64,000 nt of DNA, taken from contig NC_088306.1 of assembly GCF_032854445.1 (NCBI RefSeq), positions 28,117,764 through 28,181,763 of the forward strand. Direction: 5' to 3'. The notes beneath the pieces are model-generated. The model saw nothing but the letters and a program-made list of their open reading frames with translations, searched no databases and had not been told where the DNA came from. Position 1 is the first letter of the stretch. Each line of letters opens with the position of its first letter. The position numbers were made by a program, and so were the translations under genes. Positions 11,086 to 21,685 of this stretch are shown here, piece by piece. This DNA is from Liolophura sinensis. Lineage: Eukaryota; Mollusca; Polyplacophora; Chitonida; Chitonidae.

Positions 11086-11249
11086 GCATGTCTTTTCCTA
11101 CACTTCCTGTGGGTGGGGCCTCTTCAGGCCATAGCGGTCCTCATCATTCTCTGGCATGAGCTAGGACCTGCCTGTCTGGCTGGTTTTGGCGTGTTGTTGT
11201 TGCTGATCCCGGTACAGGGATGGATGGGACGAATGTTCTCCAAGTTAAG
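11086..11249 (+). CDS. ABCC4: ABCC4-like exon: TM3-TM4
   Basis: A 164-bp exon with acceptor TATTCCCAG and donor GTGGGT, phase 0 to phase 2. It reads ACLFLHFLWVGPLQAIAVLI, then a short luminal turn (LWHELG) and a second hydrophobic helix with GVLLLLIPVQGWMG, ending RMFSKLR. Human ABCC4 has FLHFLWAGPLQAIAV and FGKLFSSLR at the same places. The Gly-Pro-Leu-Gln motif in TM3 is characteristic of ABCC transporters. It ends with AG, completed to Arg by the next exon. Confidence 0.95.
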
Positions 11250-11271
11250 GTGGGTACACTGTACAATCTAG

Positions 11272-11405
11272 TTCTTTTGTGTGACTCAGTCATGCAAAGT
11301 GTTACAGGCAGTGGTTTGTGTGACTCATGCAAAGTTTTACAGGGATTGATTTGTGTGACTTAGTCATGCAAAGTGTTACAGGGAGTAGTTTGTGTGACTC
11401 ACTAG
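11272..11405 (+). repeat. Short imperfect tandem repeat, about 3 copies
   Basis: Three copies of a unit containing TTGTGTGACTCAGTCATGCA, AAGTGTTACAGG and an AGT-GTT-rich end, spaced roughly 38-64 bp with small deletions. Confidence 0.6.
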
Positions 11406-11465
11406 TTTTATGTGTACATGTAGTTGCTAAGATCTACTAGTTGTGAGTTCAAACCCAGTCTGGGA

Positions 11466-11850
11466 CAGCAAATTTGTGGATTTCAGTGGCCTGTGGATAA
11501 CGAAGCAAATTTGTGGATTTCATTGGTCTCCAGATAAGAAAGCAGGTTTGTGGATTTTCAGTGGTCTCTGGATAACGAAGCAAATTTGTGGATTTCAGTG
11601 GTCTCTGGATAATGAAGCAAATTTGTGGATTTTCAGTGGTCTCTGGATAACGAAGCAAATTTGTGGATTTTCAGTGGTCTCTGGATAACGAAGCAAATTT
11701 GTGGATTTCAGGGGTCTCTGGATTTCAGTGGTCTCTGGATAACAAGGCAAATTTGTGGATTTTCAGTGGTCTCTGGATAACGAAGCAAGTTTGTGGATTT
11801 CAGTGGTCTCTGGATAACGAAGCCAATTTGTGGATTTCTGTGGTCTCGAA
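11466..11850 (+). repeat. 37/38-bp minisatellite, about 10 copies
   Basis: Unit: CAAATTTGTGGATTTTCAGT followed by GGTCTCTGGATAACGAAG, with a one-base length change where TTTT is TTT. It follows a tRNA-like B-box segment (GAGTTCAAACCCAGTCTGGG, 11446-11465), so the array may have grown inside a SINE. Confidence 0.9.
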
Positions 11851-12463
11851 GCAATGAAGATTTAAGTGAAAATGCTGTTGTTAGACCTTGGTCACATTAA
11901 GCAGTCAACAAAGGTTGTGAGGAAGACAGTTGAATACACGTACCACTTCTCTTTCACCATGTCTTTGGTGTAGCGTGGGCAGTTTGGTTTCCTCCACTCA
12001 TAAAACCCCTCATTAGTGTACAAGTGACGCTCTTTACACAACAATCTAATAAATGTGTAAATAATGTATTGTACATATATAGGCATATATGGTTTATGGA
12101 AAACATCATGTCTTCAAGACTTTATTTTGAGACAGATTACATGTACCTGTTGCCCTTAACTATATGAGCGCTCAATTAATTAAATATATGTTAACATTTT
12201 GACATGAGATTTTTTAAATAAAAATAACATTCTCATAGTCATTGTATTAAACGCCTTTTTTTTTTGTAAAGAAAAAGCATTTCATAATGTTGTATGATGT
12301 TTTCATCTTGCATTATGATGTAATAATGATGTACACATATACTTGCCAATAAAAGCTTACAAAATAAGTTAAAAATACACAAAAACTTTTTTCCTGGGAG
12401 CTTTACCCCGTAGACCCCCCATCAGGAATTTGCCCTGAACCCAGGCTGTTTGTCTTACTCCCT
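11851..12463 (+). other. Intron, nothing recognised
   Basis: AT-rich intron sequence with a poly-T run near 12255. No exon or repeat boundary recognised. Confidence 0.5.
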
Positions 12464-12775
12464 TCTTTGTACTAGCCCGGATAGCACAGTTGGTAGAGCG
12501 TCCGCTTCGGGAGCGATAGATCCAGTATCAATCCTGGGTCAAGTCATAGCTAAGACTTTAAAAGAGGCAGTTGTAACTTCCTCGCTTGGCCTTCAGCATG
12601 AAGGGGATAGTGCAGCGACTGGTTGACCCATATCAGTATAATGGCTCGGGCTGGGCATCTTATTTGCCTTCAGTAAGTCGTCTCAGTGAAGCAACACTAA
12701 ATAAAGGAACAGTGAAAATTGTTGAGTACGATGTTAAACCCCAAGCACTCAATCACTCACTCACTTCTTTGGCCC
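12464..12775 (+). mobile_element. tRNA-derived SINE family 2, full-length copy
   Basis: The head AGCACAGTTGGTAGAGCGTC plus ATCAATCCTGGGTC strongly resembles a tRNA with A and B boxes. It is followed by AAGACTTTAAAAGAGGCAGT, CATGAAGGGGATAGTGCAGC, CATATCAGTATAATGGCTCG, GCCTTCAGTAAGTCGTCTCA and the 3' end GTACGATGTTAAACCCCAAG with a CACTCAATCACTCACTCACT tail. Confidence 0.8.
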
Positions 12776-12879
12776 TGTCTGGGCTGACAGTTTGACAGTA
12801 TGATTAGGTTACTCAGTAATTGTGCACCAACATTTATGGCAGTGAGAAAATATATATTTTAAATCATTTGAAATTTCAG

Positions 12880-13005
12880 ACAAAAGACAGCCAAGTTCAC
12901 GGATGAGCGCGTTCGCCTGATGAATGAAATTATCACAGGTATGAGAGTTATTAAGATGTACTGCTGGGAAAAACCCTTCGGAAAACTTGTGCAGAAAGTT
13001 CGAAG
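12880..13005 (+). CDS. ABCC4: ABCC4-like exon: [20 protein letters not shown] loop, last exon before the alternative cluster
   Basis: A 126-bp exon with acceptor AATTTCAG and donor GTAGGA, phase 2 at both ends. It reads [20 protein letters not shown], then [20 protein letters not shown] and R. This is the cytoplasmic loop between TM4 and TM5 with coupling helix 2, nearly invariant in ABCC proteins (human TFTDARIRTMNEVITGIRII). It ends in AG, so the next exon must supply a single base to complete a codon. All seven exons at 18847-54077 do this and 60764-60880 does not, which is what makes a TM5-TM6 exon obligatory. Confidence 0.96.
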
Positions 13006-13888
13006 GTAGGACCATTTTTCCTTTTAGATTGTGCTGTATTATGTCACCTAAAAATAGCTCAGGTTTAACATGTATACCTGTATAAGTAGAGTATGGCTTT
13101 CACTTTGTTTGATGGTCATGAATAAATCTGAATAAAAAAATCTGACATAATCCGGTCCTGCCTATTAAAGTGTTTATGGAGTTAACAAATCTTATCAGTC
13201 AGTATTCTTGTTTATCAGTGTTTTTGCTCTCTGAACAGCTAAATTTTGGAGATACACCTATGTGCTAGGATATGAACCCATATTCTGGCCATAACTTCCA
13301 TGGCTATTTCTGAAAACTTGAATAGACTTGCTAAATTAAAATCTGTGTTTGGCAACAAACAATTCTCAGTATTCTTATGTTCCTGTGTGCCATGCATTTG
13401 AAAGAGGTGCAGACGTTTTAAAAATCTGAGATAATTCACTAAGCCTGAAAGGTCAGTGAGTTGTCTGGCCCAGGCTTAGTCAAACTTGAAAGCCAATATT
13501 TAGTATGCAATCAGATAATTTGATTTCGCTGTTTTATCATGTTTATTAAGAGAACTGTTTTCAGGAAAACACTGCACTACAACCACTTGTTTGTCACACA
13601 TATACATTTCCACTGTACTATATGCTATTAACCTATATTAACTTTCAGGTATTTCTAGTAAAACTTCATAAATTTTGAAATAAAACTTGCACACATACAA
13701 CTGTTTAGTCACTAGTAAAATGTCAAGATGCACATCCCTTGTTGCACATTGTGATACAACATTTGTAATATTGATGTACACATGCAAGAGTTGTTCACAC
13801 ATTTATGGTAAAACTTTGTCATATATAAGTCAATCCAGGTAGATAAATGTATAAAAGATTTTAGAACACCAAGAGCATGTAACAGACC

Positions 13889-13895
<7 letters not shown>
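13006..13895 (+). other. First intron of the alternative cluster, proximal part
   Basis: No exon seen. In comparable clusters this intron carries the docking site for competing RNA structures. I could not identify one by eye. Confidence 0.4.

Positions 13896-13966
<71 letters not shown>
13896..13966. repeat. (TA)n microsatellite
   Basis: An almost perfect TA dinucleotide run of about 70 bp with one TG/CA interruption near the right end. Confidence 0.98.
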
Positions 13967-13968
<2 letters not shown>

Positions 13969-14748
13969 CATTCATACATAACTGGCGTAGAGGTGCCACT
14001 GTGGTGCAACTCAACCGGTGCAGAGGTGCCACAGTAATGCAAGTGGTGCAGAATGCATAGTGATACACCTTGCCACAGCTTTTTATGATAGGCCCCAATT
14101 TATTTGCAAAGGGGTCCCTTTTGTTTTACTCCAAAATCTGGTTCTCAAACCTTCTACATTTTTATAGCCGCATGTAGTTTTTAAAAGTATTACAAAAAAC
14201 AACCAGCAGTTATCCTACACATTTGTGCGATTAGTATACAATTTTTACGCACATTACCCGCCTTCCCCATGTTTAACAGCCAAACCTGCACTTGACCTAC
14301 AGCTTTTTGCATCCCGTTCCCAAGCTTTTAGGTGGTGCCTGCTCTTGTGCACTTTCGTTATTTACTTTTGCCATGATTGTTTGTCCTTGTAAAGTCCAGC
14401 CTGCTTGTAACTGCAACTGAGAAAACTCCTCCCCCGCCCCCCGCCCCCCAAGAATAGTGAAATGCAAAATTTAGAGATGTAATAAGGATTCTATTAATCT
14501 TCAATAAAATATTTTACTTTTGTCTTGAACAAACATGTATATTTTCCAGTAATTTTTTGTTTGAATGTTAGAAGGTACAAAAGTAACAATTCTGGCGGTA
14601 GTAGTAGGCACACACATATAGTATACACTGTCATGTGAAGAATAGGACTACTACATATATGTCATGTGATGCCATCGCACCAATGGGAGCACTGTAAATC
14701 ACATAGACTTTAGCCCATGATTTTAAAAAGTGCCACCCCTGATTCCTC

Positions 14749-14780
14749 GTGTCCAGTTGTGATTTTTGGTAACTGGACAC
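14749..14780. repeat. Perfect 10-bp inverted repeat (hairpin)
   Basis: GTGTCCAGTT and AACTGGACAC, separated by 12 bases, form a perfect stem. Confidence 0.7.
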
Positions 14781-15236
14781 GGCTGGGGGTCAGTGGGGGT
14801 CTGAGGAGTATGTTCACAAGATTATAAGTACCTGTGACAAGACCAGTAAACTTGTTCACGCTTCATTGAACATGCAACTGTTAGCTCTGGTAGAATCGCT
14901 CCACAGCTTCTGCGATAATGCAAAGCTCACGTATGGTGTGCCGAGTGACTCGTGACAAAACACAAGGATCGAAGTTTGACGTTATAAATAGGCCTGCGTT
15001 AATTAATGCGCAGGTGTTCCACAACTTTGCTCTTATGATGTGATCACACCTTACCATTGTAGGCCTTTATGATCTAACAATAGCATTCATTATATGGAAG
15101 TTTTGGGTCAGGAGGTGCCAAACTATAACCTATTGAGTATTGAGATATAGACAGTGGAGTTGTATGGATATCATGGGTAATCCTAACCTTTTGCACAGCT
15201 CTTGGTATAGTCTTTGAAGTTTCAACATACATGTAG

Positions 15237-15331
15237 TTTAGGACACCCGTCAGTCTTCATCAGTTTTCATTGACCTGCCCCTTGGAATAGTCTCCCACTG
15301 AACGTAGACTAGGAGACGGGTGTCCATTAAT
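15237..15331. mobile_element. Possible small MITE with GGACACCCGTC ends
   Basis: TTTAGGACACCCGTC on the left and GACGGGTGTCCATTAA on the right form an inverted repeat of 11-14 bp around about 70 bp. No other copy was seen in the window, so it could also be a simple hairpin. Confidence 0.4.
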
Positions 15332-16322
15332 TTACATACAGCCACATGTCCAGTGAAATGTACGTACAGTAATTTTTGTGAGACCACTATGGACTTTGGT
15401 GCTAAACCATATCATGGGGTATAATAACCCTTCTCTCGGTCCATACCTGCGCAGTTTACCCCATGTGGCAAGGGCCAGCAGCCAGACCATCACTGGGGAT
15501 TACTGTACAGCTGGAAGCTGACCACTATCCCCTGTCATCTCCTCCAGCAACCAAATCTTCTAAACTTTACGGCCAGAAATTTTCGGCTAAACGGTAATCG
15601 CAGACCAGTGACATTTAAGAAAAACTGAAGAAAACATCACTGCATTGTTTTTTAAAATTCTGTTTAAGCCATGGTGCTAGGGGACCTGTAATTTGCTACT
15701 ATTTAAACATATGCGTACAAATTTGCATATATTTAAACAGTTAGAAGAAAACTGTAAACTGAGGTAAACTGACGAGAGGCGGCATTTCGCCAGTTACGTG
15801 TGATCATTTGCCAACTATCACACTGTCGTCCGGGCTCTGGTTTTACTCCCTGTGCTGTAGTCTTTTATTGTAATATGTGTTCTGGAAAGGTCATGCCATC
15901 AAAGGTGTAGACATGGAGAATCCCCCCGGGGCTGAGCTGTTACAAGGGGGCTGGGTTTTGCCTTCATGTGTTTCTGTCATTGTGATTATAACCGCATGCG
16001 AATGGGTATGGATTGTTTTTCATGCAAATGCTCTGGACATGTTGAATGTGAATGCACCGTTTCGCTTTCATTATTGCCACATTTAGCATCAACAATATTT
16101 TTGTGCTCTTTGTTGCAACATTTGTTTAATATAAATACTGAAGCATGCGAGAATCAAACAGACCATAGGACTACAGGAAAGTGTTTTTGTGGTTTACTCT
16201 GGTATTTTAACAAATTTTGTAAAAGTATGAAAAGATGTATTGAAAAAATTGAACCAAGATTGGTGATCTTTACATTTAAAACTCTGGGGTCTTGGTATAT
16301 GTATGTTTCATTTTGGATACTA

Positions 16323-16534
16323 CTGTAATTCTTCAACCTTTTAGCACATGAAAGAGCCACTTTCAGTGCAGTTTATGCACATTTTTGGTTTCATTTTGGA
16401 AACAAATAGTGGTTAGATTGTCCAGTTTCAGGGCTTCACAAAAGTATAATTTTGTCAGTCTATGGAGAATAATGCCTTCAGAATATGCTTGAATAATCAC
16501 CTTGCAAACATGCGAAAAGGTTGAAAAATTACAG
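16323..16534 (+). mobile_element. MITE family B, best copy, TA target duplication
   Basis: The left end CTGTAATTCTTCAACCTTTT and the right end AAAAGGTTGAAAAATTACAG are inverted repeats of about 20 bp, flanked by TA on both sides (16321-16322 and 16535-16536). The TA duplication suggests a Tc1/mariner-type non-autonomous element (inference). Length 212 bp. Diverged copies: 53345-53548 (same orientation), 43370-43500 and 2485-2660 (reverse). Confidence 0.75.
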
Positions 16535-16536
16535 TA

Positions 16537-17799
16537 AAGTAATAAGAGGATAACCCTTGAAATTAAATTGTTTAATTCACTCTGTAATTATATTTTAGTA
16601 CATGCAAACCAGTACTAAATAAAAGTGTAGTCTTGATGCTGTCAAATGCGTTGTTGTACGTTTATACCAAATAAATCGAGTCGGTCAGACAAGATTGACC
16701 AGTTGTGTCCACATGTACACACCAGGTAACATTTTCCAGACAGCCGTAGCCAATCAGATGAGGGAATGCACAATGTTTAAATTGATTGGCTTCATGAGAG
16801 AGCCTTATGGCTTATGGTGTATAACAACAGGATAATATGTACACGGCAACTTTATTTCTGCCGACAGTACATATGTATTTTGGCTGTACCGATTCTGTTT
16901 AGTTTGACGTACACGTACATGTAGTTAGAATGCATGATTAAACATAGCTGTGTTATGTATTTTTCTTCCGGTAATATCTAGTCGCTTTTTGTTGAGTTTA
17001 TTTGGTGTTCATTGTGTGTTAAATGTGTATACATGGCACCTGCCATTAGCATGTAAGTGCTGCATATTAACCGTAATATGTACATGTGTGTAGATTGTAT
17101 GGATAAACATAGCCGTGGATGTATCATTTTGGAGATAAATTTCACTTGTAATTAATTTTTGTAACATACTATTAATGTCTTGCTGAAGTGTTGTTTTAGA
17201 AAATCAATAAAACTTGTATTTAGGAGGAATATTTGGGCAATGTATTCGGTGTGCCAGCACAGCGTCATTGACCATGTTTCCAGTAGGATCGCATTCTACT
17301 TTCCATATAAACTTTCATGCACCTGATTAAGAATCATCAGAATTCTAATTGCAGTCGTAACGAGCAACTTACACGGACGAAATCAGAGGTGTTGTTAATA
17401 TACCATACATGTGTATAATACAAGTGTATGAATTGCATGATTTTGGTTGTTTATTTGTACTGCATATTTGTTCGCGTGAATACGTTCCAGAAGATTTCAT
17501 TTGCTGGACAATGTTTGAAATGGCTACATGAAAATGTAGATGTCTGGTTGCTGCATACCAGTCTATAGGAGTCTGCATCCACATCATACCTGTGCCTGAT
17601 TGGTATCCATTATGTAAACAAAGGTGTGCATTTCCTTACAAACTGATTAGCTTTGAATGTTGAATGTTTGAATGACTTTGTGCTATTTAGCAAATTTAAA
17701 TCAGCTATTGTTTTCTTAATGACTTTTTTTTTAGATTTAATAAAATTTGCTTTGTACTAACAGTGTAACACTTGGTGGTGGTGGTGGTTTTAACTAACT
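16537..17799 (+). other. Intron, nothing recognised
   Basis: AT-rich, many ACATGTA motifs, no exon or clear repeat. Confidence 0.5.
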
Positions 17800-18062
17800 C
17801 AGAGGGGCCTCCATGGTTCATTTGGTTAGCGCCCGAGCGCAGTGTAATGACCCAGGAGCCTCTCACTAATGTGGTTGCTGTGAGTTCAAGTCCAGCTCAT
17901 GCTGGCTTCCTCTCCGGCCATACGTGGAAAGGTCTGGCAGCAACGTGCGGATGGTCGTGGGTTTCCCCCGGGCTCTGTCTGGTTTCTTCCCACCATAATG
18001 CTGGCCGTCGTCGCATAAGTGAAATATTCTTGTGTAAAACACCAATCAAATAAGTAAGTAAA
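17800..18062 (+). mobile_element. SINE family 1, full-length
   Basis: Head GGCCTCCATGGTTCATTTGG, GACCCAGGAGCCTCTCACTA, B box GAGTTCAAGTCC, body GATGGTCGTGGGTTTCCCCC, CACCATAATGCTGGCCGTCG and tail CACCAATCAAATAAGTAAGT. Part of the 3' region (GAGTACGG) is deleted. Confidence 0.88.
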
Positions 18063-18846
18063 TAACTAACTCAGAAGAAGTCACAGATATATTCAATTCG
18101 CCAATATGCTAGACAGAAGTGTGCATCTTTTGTAGTGACACTGGCATTGGAAATGTTCAAATTGCAAAGCATGAATTGTGCATTTTGGTATAAAATTTAT
18201 TCAAGAATAGTTGCCTTTTAACATACAATTGTCTGGTTTTTGCATGGCTTTAGAATACCACAGCCATTTTCTGTAGTTAGGCACCTGACTGAGCTGGTCA
18301 GGTGAAATCATTGTGGTCTACAGCTATTTCGCTGTGGCAAGGGAGTGAGTACAGGGCATTTGTCAGGTATCTTGTGAAAGGCATTGGTTTATTCCAGGTG
18401 CTTCAATATCTTCCACCTACATAAATGTACCTGCATGACCACCAATGTAAAATTTAAAAATTCTTGTGTCTGTAATCAAGGAATTAAATGAAATCACATG
18501 GTTGAACTAAAGAAATGACATATGCACTTTTGTAGTTTGTAGTGGGTATACCTTGAGGTTTGATTTAACATCATAGCATAACAAATTTGAGTGCAATCAA
18601 AGAAAAAGAAGAAAAGAACTTCAGATTTGACACTTATATAGATGCATTCTACATTTATTATCGTAGACAGTAACAGCGTGTTCACTAATTCCTGTAAACA
18701 AGTTGGAGATGTTCTACTAAATTATATCTGTTAATGCGAACCACAGGTAGACAAGGATTTTGAGAAAAGGTGGAACCAGTTAAAGAAACTTTTCACTTTG
18801 TTACTCCTCTTTCAAGGGAGACCCCGTCTGTTAATTTTAATTGCAG
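18063..18846 (+). other. Intron upstream of alternative exon 1
   Basis: No repeat recognised. An additional acceptor-like CCACAG lies at 18745, about 100 bp before the real one, but does not open a frame that fits. Confidence 0.45.
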
Positions 18847-19096
18847 AATGGAGACCTTGTACATTTCACAGACAAACAACGCAAGATCCCTTAACCTATC
18901 AGTATTTTTCACGGCTAGCAAAATGATCGTTTTCGCCACTTTGGTGGTGTACGTGCTAGCCGGCAATAGCCTGGGGTCCCCGGAAGTCTTTATCACCATC
19001 ACCCTGTATAACGCAGTCCGTCTTGTTATGACCCTCTTCTTCACATTCGCCGTCCAAAATATTGGGGAAGGAAAAGTCACCATTCGAAGATGTCAG
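18847..19096 (+). CDS. ABCC4: Alternative TM5-TM6 exon 1 of 7 (canonical ABCC4-like)
   Basis: A 250-bp exon, phase 2 acceptor (TTTTAATTGCAG) and phase 0 donor (GTTGGT, weak). One base completes Arg, then 83 codons begin METLYISQTNNARSLN. TM5 is roughly residues 18-39 with FFTASKMIVFATLVVYVLAG, and TM6 roughly 47-69 with TLYNAVRLVMTLFF. The exon ends GEGKVTIRRCQ. Human ABCC4 has FFSASKIIVFVTF, TLYGAVRLTVTLFF and RRIQ at these positions, so this is the version nearest to vertebrate ABCC4 and probably the ancestral one. It is also the first of the cluster. At the human Phe368 and Arg375 positions it has Phe and Asn. Confidence 0.93.
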
Positions 19097-19897
19097 GTTG
19101 GTACTGAAAAAAAAAAAGAAAACTTTTTGTTGGGTGTGTTACCTTGTTTTGCTGGTGTGTAATTTTTTTGATTCATCGTTGAGAGAAAGTACTCCCAAGC
19201 GGAGTATTGCCCCTTTCTTTGCATCGAGGGAACTTATACGTTTAGCTTTGTTGGAGGTTCCAGTTGTTCAGTAAGTATCCCAGGCTGGAAAAGTGAAAAG
19301 AGGAGATGGTTCCAGAGATTCACGCTAGAGAGGATACCATTTTTATTTGCCTTCATTGAGTACACTTCTGTTTTTGTTACCCGTTTTTCTCCACTACCAG
19401 AACTGAGGTCTCAGAGTGATGTCACGTCACTTTGAACTTTTGAAGTTATGCCCATTTTGAGATGCTTTTCAAGTCACCACTTTATTTGATGAACTGCTTT
19501 ACTTAAAGCTTTAAAATTGAATGATCCTTTGTATTTCTGTCATCAAGACCAGACTGATGGCATTTTGTCTGTTACATGAAGTTACTTGCATATCATGAAG
19601 TCTAGGTTTTGTTTTTTTTTCTTCCAAGTATTGTTTTGTTGAGGATAACAGGGAAGGATTGAAGAGGAGGCAATGTTAAATTCCCTTGAGGTTCTCAGGA
19701 AATTCTTAGACATGGGGTGGGACAACCCAATTTTCTGATTATAATTACTGTGTGTTGTCAAGAGCATAGCTAATAGGTGTCCTCTTTTGTTTGCTCAGGA
19801 AGTAACATGGGGTTGGAATTCTGGGAGATAGCTAGAAGCTGTGCAAAGGAATAACAAGTAAATTTGGGTGGTGGGCATCACCTGGACTTGACTCATT
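19097..19897 (+). other. Intron, nothing recognised
   Basis: Between alternative exon 1 and the inverted-repeat element at 19898. Short A and T runs only. Confidence 0.5.
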
Positions 19898-20082
19898 TAC
19901 AGTACTGCCCGATCCTAATGATATACTCTTCAGATGCCCATCCTATGCGCATCTTGATGTGGGGCAGATCCTACGCGGATCCAATGGCCATCCAATGGCA
20001 CAGATTTTGGCACCTTCCTGGTCGCATCTTTCGCGGATTTTCATCGGCCGGTACATGTAATCTACGTGGATGATGATTGGAT

Positions 20083-21335
20083 GCTACCCGTATTGTACGC
20101 AGGTCCTACCCCCATCGTACACAGGTCCTACCCCCATCATACGCAGGGCCTACACCGACCATACGCAGGTCCTACCCCCTTCATACACAGTTCCTACACC
20201 CATCATACGCAGGTCCTACACCCACCATACGCAGGTCCTACCCCCATCATACGCAGGTCCTACCCCCACCATACGCAGGTCCTACCCCCACCATACGCAG
20301 GTCCTACCCCCATCATACGCAGGTCCTACACCCACCATACGCAGGTCCTACCCCTTCATACGCAGGTCCTACCCTCATCGTACACAGGTCCTACACCCAC
20401 CATACACAGTTCTTACACCCATCATACGCAGGTCCTACACCCACCATACGCAGGTCCTACACCCACCATACGCAGGTCCTACCCCCACCATACGCAGGTC
20501 CTACCCCCACCATACGCAGGTCCTACCCCCATCATACGCAGGTCCTACACCCATCATACGCAGGTCCAACACCCATCATACGCAGGTCTTGCCCCCATCA
20601 TACGCAGGTCTTACCCCCATCATACGCAGGTCCTACACCCATCATACGCAGGTCTTGCCCCCATCATACGCAGGTCCTACACCCATCATACGCAGGTCCT
20701 ACACCCATCATACGCAGGCCTTGCCCCCATCATACGCAGGTCCTACACCCATCATACGCAGGTCCTACCCCCACCATACGCAGGTCCTACCCCCATCATA
20801 CGCAGGTCCAACACCCACCATACGCAGGTCCAACACCCACCATACGCAGGTCCTACACCCACCATACGCAGGTCCTACCCCCATCGTACGCAGGTCCTAC
20901 CCCCATCGTACGCAGGTCCTACCCCCTTCATACGCAGATCCTACCCCCATCGTACGCAGGTCCTACCCCCTTCCTACGCAGGTCCTACTCCCATCGTACG
21001 CAGGTCCTACCCCCTTCATACGCAGATCCTACCCCCTTAATACGCAGGTCCAACCCCCATTGTACGCAGGTCCAACCCCCATTGTACGCAGGTCCTACAC
21101 CCATCATACGCAGGTCCTACACCCATCATACGCAGGTCTTGCCCCCATCATACGCAGGTCCTACTCCCATCATATGCAGGTCCTACCCCCATCATATGCA
21201 GGTCCTACCCCCTTCATATGCAGGTCCTACCCCCTTCATATGCAGGTCCTACCCCCTTCATACGCAGGTCCTACATCCATCATACGCAGGTTCTACACCC
21301 ATTTATACCCAGGTCCTACACCCATCATACGCAGA
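20083..21335 (+). repeat. 22-bp minisatellite, about 57 copies
   Basis: Unit: CCTACCCCCATCATACGCAG plus GT, with variants ACACCCA, CATCGTA, CTTCATA and CAACACC. As 22 is not a multiple of three, every frame of the + strand reads the same 22-residue period shifted by one unit. This explains three overlapping long open frames. Confidence 0.97.
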
Positions 21336-21582
21336 TGGTACACCCATCTTGGCTGTATGATACACCCATCTTGGCTGTATGGTACACCCATTTTGGCTGT
21401 ATGGTACACCCATCTTGGCTGTATGGTACACCCATTTTGGCTGTATGGTACACCCATCTTGGCTGTATGGTACACCCATCTTGGCTGTATGGTACACCCA
21501 TTTTGGCTGTATGGTACACCCATCTTGGCTGTATGGTACACCCATCTTGGCTGTATGGTACACCCATCTTGGCTGTATGATT
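21336..21582 (+). repeat. Second 22-bp minisatellite, about 11 copies
   Basis: Unit: TACACCCATCTTGGCTGTAT plus GG. It begins directly where the first array ends, with the same 22-bp period, and shares TACACCCATC with the first array's unit. Confidence 0.95.
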
Positions 21583-21685
21583 TGCGTATGATGTGAGCAT
21601 CTTTCTTTGAAATTACGTCCTTCCTATGCGAATGCCCCGACCCACATTTGTGCCAGATAAATCGTTAGGATCGAGCAGTACTGTA

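Larger units (their letters stand above)
13968..16320 (+). other. Intron, mostly unassigned
   Basis: Contains a small hairpin (14749-14780) and a short inverted-repeat element (15237-15331). No exon with the expected phase, length and TM5-TM6 pattern was found. Confidence 0.45.
19898..21685. mobile_element. Inverted-repeat element with a tandem-repeat interior
   Basis: The left end TACAGTACTGCCCGATCCTA and the right end, read in reverse complement, TACAGTACTGCTCGATCCTA are inverted repeats of about 25 bp with two mismatches. If the outer TA is the target duplication, the element begins CAGTACTG, typical of Tc1/mariner-like MITEs (inference). About 170 bp of unique sequence on the left and 100 bp on the right enclose two consecutive 22-bp arrays. 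Confidence 0.7.

Noticed and set aside
12464-12545. tRNA gene
   Set aside because: A-box and B-box-like motifs are present, but no complete cloverleaf could be drawn and a SINE body follows. It is the head of SINE family 2. The same applies to the family 1 heads.
15966-16328. 120-codon open frame rich in Cys
   Set aside because: No family resemblance, overlaps the left end of a MITE, no splice sites in a fitting phase.
20066-21600. Three overlapping frames of 324-508 codons rich in Pro, Tyr and His
   Set aside because: A 22-bp unit reads identically in all three frames. This is a minisatellite inside an inverted-repeat element, not a repetitive protein gene.
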